Of a stretch of DNA of 20,401 nucleotides, positions 7,701 to 15,082 are shown in pieces. The stretch comes from CAYFUF01 sp964346245. Lineage in GTDB: Bacteria > Bacillota > Clostridia > Tissierellales > Peptoniphilaceae. A program made the translations under genes and the position numbers. Under the pieces are notes generated by a model, which ran no database searches, was not told the origin of the DNA, and saw nothing but the letters and a program-made list of their open reading frames with translations. Each line of letters begins with the position of its first letter. Within the stretch, counting starts at the first letter, position 1. Location: NCBI GenBank assembly GCA_964346245.1, contig CAYFUF010000027.1:1-20401 (forward strand), given 5' to 3'.

Positions 7701-10700
7701 CGGACTTTGAGAACTGTTCCAGCTGCCTGTGGTTCGATTTCTACAGTGAAGTTTCCATTAGAACCGGTAACGGCTGAGCCAAGAAGGACATCATTAGCGT
7801 CATATACTTCGACGATATCGTTGACGATAGCCTTACCACTAACTGTAGTGGAGTCTTGGTAGACACTGTACACGGTTGGAGCTTCATTGTGAAGGCCGGA
7901 TTTAACCGTCTCGCTTGCTGCATCAACAACGACCACTTCAAGTGATTGGTTGCCGGCTTTATCGTTAGCGATAAGAGCGATAACGCCTGCATCTTCGCGG
8001 TGTAGCAGAGGAGCAAGATTGTATTCGTAATCTGTCTTACCATCAACGGCAAACAGTGCTTCTTCGTATCCTTTATCAGCAGGACCACCAATGATTAGAG
8101 GGAAGCCAGATTCTGGGAATAGGTTTCCTAGATAGTAGAGGAAGAGGAAGTCCACGCGGATCAATGCAAAGTTAGACGTGCCACTGACATGGTCATAAGC
8201 TGTCCACTTTAAGTTGCCCGTTTCTTGATCATACTCGATATCCTTCAGCACTGGACCGACGGAGTCAGCAACAACAGGGAAGCTGAGGTATTGAGGCTCA
8301 GAGTTGGTATCACGAATAAACTCGACTTCGTAGAATACCTTTTGACCATCGGCAAGTGGTTTGCCATCTAACATACCATCCCAAGCAGCGTTACTGAAAT
8401 AAGTGAATGGGTAGCTGCCTCTTCCCATATTGATGATCTTACGGACATTGTAGTAAGAGTCTAAACGACGTAGTGTCTGTCCTTCTTCACCCTTAATGGT
8501 AAAGTTAATCTCATCAGTATTACGTAGCATAGTGCCCATGAAACCAACACTTCCTTCTGTATACCGAGATCCAGGGGAAATGTAGGCAACCGAGTCTTGC
8601 TCTGTTGCGACAAAGTACAAGCCGCCATCATCAGGGTCAAGTTGGGCAAGCGTGGTCAGGGTAAATTCTGGGTTGTTGGTTGGATCTGCATCGTCAAGAT
8701 TTCTCAATGGTTCATCGACAACTCTTGGCTCATCCCAGTTACCATAGAAACCTAGGACTGGTACAGAAAGCTCCATGCCTTCTTCGCTAGTTGGAACTAA
8801 GCGAATAAAGCCTTCGACGAAGTTGTTCCAAGCAATTGGATCGTTTGCGAAGTTAATTCGTAAGGTGATTGTCTTTGTTTCGTAAGGAGCAACGGTAACA
8901 GCTGTGTCTCCATTAACAGTCGTATTTACGTTATCTGCGGTGAACGTATTGAATGTTGTTCCGTTTGCAGGAAGAACATAATCTTTAATGATATCTGCTT
9001 GAACGTTATAGCTTGCTGGTGTGTCTCCAAGGTTGGTTACGTTCAGAGAAACCATGAATTCCTTTTGTTGGAAGTCTTTTAGTTCAACCTTTGCTTCACC
9101 GGTAGCTCGATCAACGACGTAGACATCAGTTGTAACCGCACCAGTAAGGTTCATCAAACCAGAACCTTGGCGACGAACAGAATAAAGGTAACCATCTGGG
9201 TCGTACATGGGGGTTGCGGTATTCATCATCAGATTCTTTGCCATATCTGCGCGTTCTCTTTCCGTTAAGGTTAGAGAGTCAAATACGGGGTCTTCTTCAA
9301 CACGTTGTTTGACAACGGCTACACCACCAGCTGCATGAGGAGCTGACATGGACGTACCACTCATGGTGCCGTAGTTGCCAGCGTTCTGAGTTGAGTAAAT
9401 CTGTCCACCTGGTGCTGTAATTTCAGGCTTTAATCCCAATTCAGGTGTTGATCCCCAAGAAGAGAAGCTAGAGATTTCTCCACCCGTTGGATTAGGAACA
9501 CTCAAGGTCTCGTTGGTGAAGGTAACGGTTGCTTCTTCAGCATTGACCATTGCCATACCAGCGGTGTTACCAATAAAAGCATAAGCGATAGAAGCTTGCT
9601 CTCCGCCAGCCATGCTAACGAGGGCTTCTCCACCTTCGGCATGGTTATAAACGATTAAACCAGCTGCACCAGCGCTTTGTGCATTCGCTAAGGTTTCGGT
9701 AAAGGTGTTACCACGAGAGACTAGAGCGACCTTGCCCTCTACATCAACACCTTCCCAGTCAGCTGCTTTACCTGGATTTGGTTGAGAACCAACAGCGACT
9801 ACTTCGACAGGACCATCAAAGAGAGTGGTTGGATCTGGAGAACCTGAAGCAACCGTTATGGCTGTTTCACGAGCTTCTCCATCCACCGTATACTCTAGCT
9901 TACCAGCTAATACAAAGGCATTATCTGCAGAAGCGATAGAGAAAGAGTCGGTGTTTACGGATGGGCTGCCAAGTACACCAATATCCGGGTTCTTTCCTTG
10001 AGTTAAACCGTAAGGAATGACTAAGAAGTTAGCAAAATTAGCAATACCATCGAAAATATTGGATTCGTTACCAGCAGAAATCGTAACGAGGATACCATTT
10101 TCTAATGCTCGGTTAATTGCACGGTCTTCCCTAGAACCATCGATATAGATACCAGCTGGTGATCCAAGGGACATATTGATTGCATCTGCACCTAGCAAGA
10201 TAGCATCGTCGATTGCTTTCAAATAAATGTCTGAGAAAGTTGTGGCGTAAAGAATATCATCAGAGAAGACCTTCATGCCAAGGACTTGTGCTTCAGGGGC
10301 AACACCCTTGATGCCGCCATTAGCAGCTACGGTACCAGCAACGTGCTGACCGTGTTGACCATCTTTACCGATGTCTTCTACTAAGCTTGATTGATCATAG
10401 TAGTTGTAGGCATAAGGAATTTTTTCGTTGAGATAGCGACCTGGAAGACCGGATGCGTTAATCACTTTTTGTGTTAATGCTGGAACGGTATCATCAGATA
10501 GGTTCTGTAGATCGGGGTGGCTAGGATCGATACCACTATCGATAACAGCAACGACTTGACCTTGACCAGCGTAGCCTAATTCATTGGCATATGGAGCTCC
10601 GACCATAAGGGTTGAGCTCTTCATATCTGGTTCTTCAGGACGAGCGTACTCGATTACAGGGAATACATCTTCAACGTTTGGATTTTGGCGGATATTCTCA

Positions 10701-11284
10701 ATCTCTGCAGGAGAGACATATGCGGAGAAACCGTTGATCGCTGCGGTGAAACTTTGATCAGCTGGAAGGTCTCCTTCTCCACCTTGTGCAGAAAGAACGA
10801 TACCATCTGCCTCCAATTGTTCTTTTACTTTGTTTTGTTCAGCCGTTAAGTTTTTCAGTTGAGAATCTACTGCCTCTTTAGGTAAGAACTTAACGCTAGT
10901 GCCTTGTGCCTCAGCGGTTTCCACCAGTGAGTCACTTTTCAGTACGATGATGACACGCTGTCTACTCTCAGCAGTGTTACCCGTTTGATCTGCCGTGAGG
11001 TAGTCACCTTTGGTCAAGTTATCTCTAACGGTGCGAGGTAACTTGAAGCTTGGACCTTCAAAGTCTGGATCAGCGTTTTGCTCCTCCAGGATTTTGGTCA
11101 GCTTTTCAGCATCATACTGCCCTGGTTGGGTTAGTTCTAGAAGTTCTTCTTTCGTAAAGACTTTTTCTGTAGCTTCCGCCGGTAGCTCAGTATTGCGAGC
11201 CGCCATAGCGGGCGAGCCAAAGGAAGTCACTACCAGTAGAACTGCCAGTAAACCCGATAAGAATCTTGAAAATCGTTTTGACAT
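4733..11284 (-). CDS. Secreted multidomain S8 (subtilisin-like) serine protease with C-terminal wall-binding repeats
   Basis: A 2183-residue cell-envelope protease of the lactocepin/C5a-peptidase type. In order: signal peptide 1-28 (KRFSRFLSGLLAVLLVVTSF, cleavage after AMA); prodomain about 105-215 (I9 inhibitor-like, RVIIVLKSDSL... NGFSAYVSPAEIENI); S8 catalytic domain about 240-725 with Asp249 (VIDSGID), His311 (HGQHVAG), oxyanion Asn406 (SAGNES) and Ser645 (GTSMSAPH); a PA-type insert about 485-590; Fn3-like DUF1034-type domain about 735-850; further beta-sandwich regions to 1540, including an Ig-like module at 1135-1210; an alpha-helical FIVAR-like unit 1541-1597; a DUF5011-like Ig domain 1601-1677; four more FIVAR-like units 1684-1950; an Asp/Pro/Glu-rich linker 1955-1980; and aromatic wall-binding repeats 1990-2180. 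All catalytic residues are present. There is no LPXTG motif or terminal membrane anchor, so retention should be non-covalent. The ATG at 11284 has GAAAGGA 7 nt upstream. Likely roles are peptide supply or cleavage of host proteins, which the sequence cannot decide. Monocistronic. Confidence 0.95.
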   Translation of the reverse strand: MSKRFSRFLSGLLAVLLVVTSFGSPAMAARNTELPAEATEKVFTKEELLELTQPGQYDAEKLTKILEEQNADPDFEGPSFKLPRTVRDNLTKGDYLTADQTGNTAESRQRVIIVLKSDSLVETAEAQGTSVKFLPKEAVDSQLKNLTAEQNKVKEQLEADGIVLSAQGGEGDLPADQSFTAAINGFSAYVSPAEIENIRQNPNVEDVFPVIEYARPEEPDMKSSTLMVGAPYANELGYAGQGQVVAVIDSGIDPSHPDLQNLSDDTVPALTQKVINASGLPGRYLNEKIPYAYNYYDQSSLVEDIGKDGQHGQHVAGTVAANGGIKGVAPEAQVLGMKVFSDDILYATTFSDIYLKAIDDAILLGADAINMSLGSPAGIYIDGSREDRAINRALENGILVTISAGNESNIFDGIANFANFLVIPYGLTQGKNPDIGVLGSPSVNTDSFSIASADNAFVLAGKLEYTVDGEARETAITVASGSPDPTTLFDGPVEVVAVGSQPNPGKAADWEGVDVEGKVALVSRGNTFTETLANAQSAGAAGLIVYNHAEGGEALVSMAGGEQASIAYAFIGNTAGMAMVNAEEATVTFTNETLSVPNPTGGEISSFSSWGSTPELGLKPEITAPGGQIYSTQNAGNYGTMSGTSMSAPHAAGGVAVVKQRVEEDPVFDSLTLTERERADMAKNLMMNTATPMYDPDGYLYSVRRQGSGLMNLTGAVTTDVYVVDRATGEAKVELKDFQQKEFMVSLNVTNLGDTPASYNVQADIIKDYVLPANGTTFNTFTADNVNTTVNGDTAVTVAPYETKTITLRINFANDPIAWNNFVEGFIRLVPTSEEGMELSVPVLGFYGNWDEPRVVDEPLRNLDDADPTNNPEFTLTTLAQLDPDDGGLYFVATEQDSVAYISPGSRYTEGSVGFMGTMLRNTDEINFTIKGEEGQTLRRLDSYYNVRKIINMGRGSYPFTYFSNAAWDGMLDGKPLADGQKVFYEVEFIRDTNSEPQYLSFPVVADSVGPVLKDIEYDQETGNLKWTAYDHVSGTSNFALIRVDFLFLYYLGNLFPESGFPLIIGGPADKGYEEALFAVDGKTDYEYNLAPLLHREDAGVIALIANDKAGNQSLEVVVVDAASETVKSGLHNEAPTVYSVYQDSTTVSGKAIVNDIVEVYDANDVLLGSAVTGSNGNFTVEIEPQAAGTVLKVRAISINGGASDFVEVTVIGENEPVKVSMFTATLDGEPIVKEAEPEGFNFQDLRLVVKENGTVVQSGSFPFEDTKSNLVMQGVPDLLPGTYTVEVSNVPASYSFVGGSKTFTVVDGENATVQLDFVTAQPLPDKPWSETGQAQIRLNAPDLLDAYDKANVPFEGEVFGVDDVISVTVDDKWDLDLTENENYSVVINNNEAFYGKVWTFNEEIILDAGYYEMPIKVTYAAATADDPEATDSFTIVRRFWVDPVAPVFDAVTTAPRRVDSNQIAVTLDMSDNMSVLDLHRDDEFIGSWDRTDEGFNYVNIQETVTDIVPLVKGQNEIVYTLTDIAGNSATYTLEVEFVEKEHLAKLIDLAETLEQPTQALLSLLVDAKAVLANEDATQEEVDAMIAALQAELEGMNATALAPVILGARDKTVKVGDDVDLLANVLAYDAFGKDLTRRIQVDPASVDTSAAGEYVVTYTVTDDYGNTTSQSIYVTVEAVPVSTAVLEGVISAAKVIDLAPYTEASAQALTDAVTAAEEVLANPDATQEQVDLATQAVRDAIAGLVLQPNKDALAQTVADAEVVLQNPLLKADSKTALEAALADAKVVLENPDATQDEVNAANNALLEALAAVAYGADKTTLNDLIGIAEQRLQSATLTAESRKTLEDAIAAAKTVAEDPDISQEEVNDAEVELALVLSKLAEFVPADMTALEEAVAKAEALDTTGADKSLTDALAQALEEAKMALENPETPQELVDQLAERVNKLVAQIEADLAGQDPDDPTQPLDPEKPVDPEEPEDPTLNGFGPHDTLPGYRAYYVNGVKHTGWLDLDGKVYYFREGTGTQAFGWQFIDGYWRYFKDPEGQMAVSEWVWLSVPANDTGYNWKFFNSKGQSMDQFYEENGKIWLSQEGPSADYYKGWWTDPANGQKYYFRTTSGSRVEGWQFIEGDWRYFRIGSGTQAFGWQFIEGNWYYLRQVTGTRVTGRQWIDGRWYNFNNDGTLQGSR
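4736..5317 (-). repeat. Aromatic cell-wall-binding repeats of the protease
   Basis: These encode residues 1990-2183, with repeated units of the type GWQFI-D/E-G-x-W-R/Y-YF near residues 2026, 2120 and 2141 and a divergent one at 2162. Two longer units share GTQAFGWQFI (residues 2021-2030 and 2136-2145). At DNA level 4852-4878 and 5199-5225 are nearly identical. The pattern resembles choline/glucan-binding (PF01473-like) repeats; the ligand is not known. Confidence 0.85.
5435..6235 (-). repeat. FIVAR-like helical repeats of the protease
   Basis: Four consecutive units of about 65-70 residues (residues 1684-1950). Each ends in a motif like LANPDATQEQVDLATQAVRD, LENPDATQDEVNAANNALLE, AEDPDISQEEVNDAEVELAL or LENPETPQELVDQLAERVNK. 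A fifth related unit lies earlier, at residues 1541-1597. They probably form an alpha-helical stalk that projects the catalytic domain from the surface. Confidence 0.85.
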
Positions 11285-11460
11285 ACTTTTTTCCTTTCTC
11301 CTTATTTGTTATACGCATAAGGTTACACTATATTTCATGAAAAAACAATGAAAAATTTTCAAACTTTCTCCATTTAAATTAGAAAACCGAGCTGTAATAC
11401 AGCAACTATCAATGTTTTGCATAGAATGTAAAATTTAGCGAAAATCTAAGTATTAAACTG

Positions 11461-11476
11461 TACATTCTGTAATGTA
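11461..11476. promoter_or_regulatory. Perfect dyad TACATT-N4-AATGTA, candidate operator
   Basis: Two 6-bp arms (11461-11466 and 11471-11476) around CTGT, in the middle of the divergent region. TACA...TGTA symmetry is typical of several winged-helix repressor sites (BlaI/MecI/CopY-like), but no such regulator is in the window, so the cognate protein is unknown. Confidence 0.4.
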
Positions 11477-11587
11477 TTTTTATTCATATTTTGGCGAATT
11501 CAAAGTTTAAACTTACAAGTTAGCTAATGATATACTAGTTTATGATGCTGGAAATCGTTTCTTTTTGTCTATATTTATTCAAGTGAA

Positions 11588-11616
11588 TTTCGAGCTTGAC
11601 TGCCAGCCACTCGAAA
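11588..11616. promoter_or_regulatory. Inverted repeat flanking a -35-like box
   Basis: TTTCGAG (11588-11594) and CTCGAAA (11610-11616) are perfect 7-bp arms around a 15-bp spacer holding TTGACT (11596-11601). A possible -10 (GATTAA) follows 17 nt later. The arrangement fits an operator over the promoter of the downstream membrane-protein gene. Confidence 0.4.
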
Positions 11617-11654
11617 ATGATTAAGAAAAATTAATAATTAAGGAGTTAAACTTC

Positions 11655-12724
11655 ATGGCCCATAAAACGAGTCTTACTGCACAAGACAGAAAAATTGTCA
11701 TCCAGTTTTTCTATTTTATTGCTGTAGCAACGCTTATATCTTCTGTCTTGTTCGAAAGCCCGTCAACTACCTATGAAGGATTCAAGAGAATCCTTGCAAG
11801 CCCCAGCATGCTAAACAGCGATTATTCGCTATCGGTGGTATCAGCGCCACTCTGTTGAATGCAGGAATCAACATGTTTATCATGACCTTTCTCGTACATA
11901 TATTAAAAGCACCCATGTCTGGTATTTTGATTGCCAGCATGTTCTTTGTTTTTGGCTGTAGCTTTTATGGAACTAACTTTCTGAACTCCACCCCTATTGT
12001 CCTGGGCGGTTTTGCCTATGCAAACGTTATGGGCATCAAGCCCGGTCTGCCCATCATTTTCTTTAGCACGGGCGCTTCGGCAATCGTTAGCACGCTTGCC
12101 TTAAATGGCTTTTTTAGCCTGCCCGCTGGCATAGTGGCTGGCTCTGTCACCGGATTTTTGATCGGCCTGGTCACACCTGGCGTCGCTGGTGCCCAGGGTG
12201 CCTACCACAAAGGCTTTAACCTTTACAATATCGGCTTTGTTGTCGGCCTGCTCTGCATCCTCTTTGTCAACAGCTTTCGCATGATTAGGGTGGTCTTCCA
12301 ACCGGCGACCACCGGCCTCTATGAGGGAAGCGATACGTTGGCCTCGTGTTTTATCCTGGGGATGGCCCTCTTGCTCACTTTTCTTGGGCTCTTTCTTAAT
12401 CGGGGAATAAGAGGTTACTGCAACCTTCTAAAGGATACTGGTCAATCCAACAGGGCTTTTTATCAGGACCACTCCCTAGGTCTTGTCTTTTTCAATATGG
12501 GCATCATTACCTTTATGGGTTGGGCTTATGTGAAGCTGAATGGTGCTGTTTTTACCGGTCCGATTCACATTGCCCTCTACTTTATGACCGGTTTCGCCGC
12601 TCAGGGCAAGCACCCCCTCAACTGCATCCCCGTTATGCTGGGCGCCTTTGTCGCTATCAGCTACCTGCCTGTGCTCCAAGCTCTTCGCAAGAGAATCAAC
12701 CCTAATCTCTTCAGGGAATTATAG
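11655..12724 (+). pseudogene. DUF1576-like polytopic membrane protein with an apparent single-base frameshift
   Basis: The ATG at 11655 has AAGGAG 9 nt upstream (11640-11645). Translation runs to ...SMLNSDY and then leaves frame near 11825, stopping at 11856-11858. The overlapping frame continues with FAIGGISATLLNAGINMF and is open to 12724. Inserting one T in GATTATTCGC (giving GATTATTTCGC) restores a continuous protein of about 357 residues. It has many hydrophobic segments and motifs I associate with the DUF1576 family (HKGFNLYNIGFVVG and GKHPLNCIPVMLG). The molecular function of the family is not known to me. In a draft scaffold this may be a sequencing error rather than a real mutation. 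Apart from this one defect the frame is clean and keeps normal codon use. Translation from the TTG at 11855 would make only a truncated 289-residue product. Confidence 0.7.
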
Positions 12725-12730
12725 GAAGGA

Positions 12731-12780
12731 AAAAAAATCCGCCACAGTTGGACTGAACGTCCACTGTGGCGGTTATTTTA
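12731..12780. terminator. Bidirectional Rho-independent terminator
   Basis: A strong GC-rich stem, CCGCCACAGT-T-GGAC (12739-12753) / GTCC-ACTGTGGCGG (12759-12772), has one bulged T and a 5-nt loop. On the plus strand it is followed by TTATTTTAT, and on the minus strand by ATTTTTTTTCC. It separates the convergent membrane-protein gene and the tup/moa operon, whose last stop codon abuts it. Confidence 0.95.
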
Positions 12781-13353
12781 TAACTCGTTTAATGACTTAT
12801 CTTTAAGTTGAACTTCCTTGTGGTAATTGTCAGCGCCCACCTGATAGTGGGACACCATGATGACAATCCGGTTCTCATTCATCCACTGATTGATGAGCTT
12901 GTGGCAAGTTTCCCGTGAAAGTGCATCCATTTGAGCAAATGGCTCATCTAGGATTAAGATATCCTCCGCTAAAAGGAAGGACCGGATAAAAGCTAACTTC
13001 TGCCTTTGGCCGCCAGAGAGTACATCCACCGATTTGCTGAGGCTGTCCCTCAAATCCAATAAGTCCACCAGCGAGTCCGTATCCTTTTTCTTAAGGCCTA
13101 GGAGCTTGAAATTATCGAGCATCGTTCGCTGGTAGATGTAAGGGTCTTGGGGCTGGTAAATCAGCTTGCCATCAATTTCGATGTCTCCCGTAATGAAAGG
13201 GAATTGACCAATAAAGGACTTCAGTAGAGAGCTCTTTCCCGTTCCATTCTCCCCAGTCAAGAGATAAATGAAGCCCTTCTCGAAAGTAAACTCATCGACG
13301 GTCAACAGGTGCAAGCCCCTGATGTTAATTTCCACATCACGCAGTCTTATCAT
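12778..13353 (-). CDS. tupC: ABC transporter ATP-binding protein, tungstate-type (TupC)
   Basis: Nucleotide-binding subunit that would energise tungstate (or molybdate) import with TupA and TupB. It shows Walker A GENGTGKS (residues 34-41), Q-loop YQPQDP (Gln69), signature LSGGQRQ (112-118), Walker B DILILDEP (131-138) and H-loop His169. At 191 residues it is a minimal ATPase domain without the C-terminal regulatory domain found in ModC or WtpC-type proteins. The ATG at 13353 lies inside the end of tupB (17-bp overlap) and is preceded by AAGGGGGTG, indicating coupled translation. The specificity assignment comes from the neighbouring TupA and TupB rather than from this subunit. It is the last gene of the operon, ending at the bidirectional terminator. 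Confidence 0.85.
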   Translation of the reverse strand: MIRLRDVEINIRGLHLLTVDEFTFEKGFIYLLTGENGTGKSSLLKSFIGQFPFITGDIEIDGKLIYQPQDPYIYQRTMLDNFKLLGLKKKDTDSLVDLLDLRDSLSKSVDVLSGGQRQKLAFIRSFLLAEDILILDEPFAQMDALSRETCHKLINQWMNENRIVIMVSHYQVGADNYHKEVQLKDKSLNEL

Positions 13354-14017
13354 GGCGCACCCCCTTGGAAATTCGCATGGCCAAAAAATTGATGGTCAAG
13401 GAAATCAAAACGAGCAGGAGGCCGAGTTGCAGGGCTACCTGGTAGTTTCCCTTGTTGGTTTCCAGCACGATGGCGGAGGTCATTACCCTCGTCTTAAAAC
13501 GGATGTTGCCGCCGACAATCATGACGGCACCTACCTCGGCTATGGCCCGACCGAAACCGGACAAGCCCGCCGCGACGATGCTGGATGGAATCTCCGTAAG
13601 GAGCTGGCGAAACATTTTCGCTTTGGAAAGGCCAAGCCCCGTGGAGGTGAGTATATATCTTTCCCTGATTGGCTCGATGACAGGAAAGATTTGGCTGACA
13701 ATAATCGGTATGACGATGATCATTTGGGCCAATATGATGGCCATGCTCGTGTAGAGCCACTTCAGGCTACCAAAAATCCCGATGTTAGAAAAGAGCAGGT
13801 AGATGACTACTCCGGCAATAACGGGCGGTATGCCTGTGAAAGCTGTAAAAATTGGCTTGAGAAAACGAGTCAACCGATTGTGATAAAAGCCCAAGAGCAG
13901 ACCGATGGGAAGGGCAATCAGGAGGGAGATGAAAGTGGATGTCGCGCAAACCCGTAAGGTGTAGAGCACGATAGCAATGACTTCATTTGTTGGTGACATG
14001 ACCCACCCACTTTCCAC
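13337..14017 (-). CDS. tupB: ABC transporter permease, tungstate-type (TupB)
   Basis: Integral membrane subunit of the importer, 226 residues with about five predicted membrane segments. It carries the permease coupling loop GLGLSKAKMFRQLLTEIPSS and the following GFGRAIAEVGAVMIVGGNI, a sequence typical of TupB/WtpB/ModB-like permeases. The chosen start is a GTG at 14017, 4 nt after GGGAG. An in-frame ATG at 13999 (six codons later) is an alternative with a poorer RBS. It overlaps tupC by 17 bp and follows tupA after a 90-bp spacer with a stem-loop. Confidence 0.87.
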   Translation of the reverse strand: MESGWVMSPTNEVIAIVLYTLRVCATSTFISLLIALPIGLLLGFYHNRLTRFLKPIFTAFTGIPPVIAGVVIYLLFSNIGIFGSLKWLYTSMAIILAQMIIVIPIIVSQIFPVIEPIRERYILTSTGLGLSKAKMFRQLLTEIPSSIVAAGLSGFGRAIAEVGAVMIVGGNIRFKTRVMTSAIVLETNKGNYQVALQLGLLLVLISLTINFLAMRISKGVRHDKTA

Positions 14018-14030
14018 CTATCTCCCACTT

Positions 14031-14081
14031 GGCTAAACTCCTCTGCTGAGGTCCCCAACCGTTTAGCCTAAACCGGGCTAA
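14031..14081 (-). promoter_or_regulatory. Intercistronic stem-loops between tupA and tupB
   Basis: GGCTAAAC (14031-14038) pairs perfectly with GTTTAGCC (14061-14068), with an inner CCTC-TGCT-GAGG hairpin in the loop. The same 14063-14068 segment can instead pair with GGCTAA at 14076-14081. No T-tract follows, so this is not a normal terminator. The long stem ends 4 nt before the tupB Shine-Dalgarno sequence. It may stabilise the upstream message or lower TupB/TupC synthesis relative to TupA. Confidence 0.55.
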
Positions 14082-14107
14082 GACCTTACTTCTTATTGTA
14101 GACCTAC

Positions 14108-15037
14108 CTATTCACCGATAAAGAATAGAGGTTGGCCATACTCTTCGTTTCCATATTCCTTAATCAGTTCAGCTGCTTCGACGCCAGTGATCCACTCAGC
14201 GAAGCGTTCAGCTGTTTCAACATCGGTTCCCTCGACCATGTCAGGGTTAACGACGATAACGGAATAGACATTCTTCAGTGAGTCAGACTCATCGACTAAG
14301 ACTTCCAAGTTCAAATCGTTTTGGTTTGACAGGAAAGTAGAGAGGTCTGTTAGGGTGTAAGCTTGGTTCTCGCTAGCAAAGGTAAGGGTTGCGCCCATAC
14401 CATCGCCTAGAGCGTTATACCAGTCTTGTCCTTCGATCTCAGCCATGTCTAGTTCTGCGCCTTCCCAAATCTTTAACTCTTTGGTGTGGGTACCGGACTC
14501 ATCGCCACGAGAAGCAAAAGGAGATCCGCTCTCTGCGATCGCTTGGAAAGCTTCCTCAGCCGTTTTGCCCTTGATGCCTGCTGGGTCATCGGCTGGACCA
14601 ACGATAACGAAGTAGTTGTGCATGAAGCTTTGTCTTTCCTTGCCGTAACCTTCTTCAACGAATTCTTTTTCTGCTGCTGGAGAGTGGACGAGGATAACAT
14701 CAGCGTTCCCTTGGCGACCATCTTCGATGGCGGCGCCAGATCCCTTAGAAACAATCTCCATGTCGATACCCGTTGCTTCCTTTAAAGGATTGCGTAGGTA
14801 TTCCATTAAACCAGAGTCATTGACGCTGGTTGTTGTTGTCAAGCGAAGGGTAGCCGCTTCTGGTGCCTCTGCTTCTTCACTGCTTTCAGCCGTCTCTTCG
14901 GTTTCACTTGATTCTACCGACTCTTCCTGCGATGTTGCTGTTGATTCTTCCGATACCTCTTCCCCGTCATTACTACATGCGGCGAAGACAAGCATGAAGA
15001 CAGCAGCCAATAGTAATAGTAGACTTTTCTTTTTCAT
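14108..15037 (-). CDS. tupA: Tungstate-type substrate-binding lipoprotein (TupA)
   Basis: Extracytoplasmic solute-binding protein of the importer, 309 residues. The signal peptide ends in the lipobox LVFAAC with Cys21 as the lipidation site, followed by a Ser/Glu/Thr-rich tether to about residue 62. The mature domain begins LRLTTTTSVNDSG; the TTTS motif is the known oxyanion-binding signature of TupA proteins. It also carries MHNYFVIVGPADDP and SRGDESGTHTKE, both typical of the family. Tungstate is favoured over molybdate by family, but affinity is not provable from sequence. The ATG at 15037 follows AAGGAG with a 5-nt spacer. The 45-bp gap from the upstream fusion gene has no promoter I can support. 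Confidence 0.92.
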   Translation of the reverse strand: MKKKSLLLLLAAVFMLVFAACSNDGEEVSEESTATSQEESVESSETEETAESSEEAEAPEAATLRLTTTTSVNDSGLMEYLRNPLKEATGIDMEIVSKGSGAAIEDGRQGNADVILVHSPAAEKEFVEEGYGKERQSFMHNYFVIVGPADDPAGIKGKTAEEAFQAIAESGSPFASRGDESGTHTKELKIWEGAELDMAEIEGQDWYNALGDGMGATLTFASENQAYTLTDLSTFLSNQNDLNLEVLVDESDSLKNVYSVIVVNPDMVEGTDVETAERFAEWITGVEAAELIKEYGNEEYGQPLFFIGE

Positions 15038-15082
15038 AACTTCTCCTTTGTTTTCAATAGTTGTGTCGTGTGTAACTACTCC

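Larger units (their letters stand above)
11285..11654. other. Divergent intergenic region between protease and membrane-protein genes
   Basis: 370 bp, AT-rich, with no gene seen. It contains a -10-like TATAGT on the minus strand (11332-11327) for the protease, without a clear -35. There is a 6-4-6 dyad at 11461-11476 with an extra AATGTA half-site at 11425-11430. On the plus strand TTAAAC (11507-11512), 18 nt, TATACT (11531-11536) is a reasonable promoter for the membrane protein. A consensus-like TTGACT at 11596-11601 is flanked by the TTTCGAG/CTCGAAA inverted repeat. Confidence 0.6.

Noticed and set aside
13268..13957. Long plus-strand open frame across the tupB/tupC region (229 codons)
   Set aside because: It is antisense to two clearly recognised ABC subunits and its translation is low-complexity and charged, with no family resemblance.
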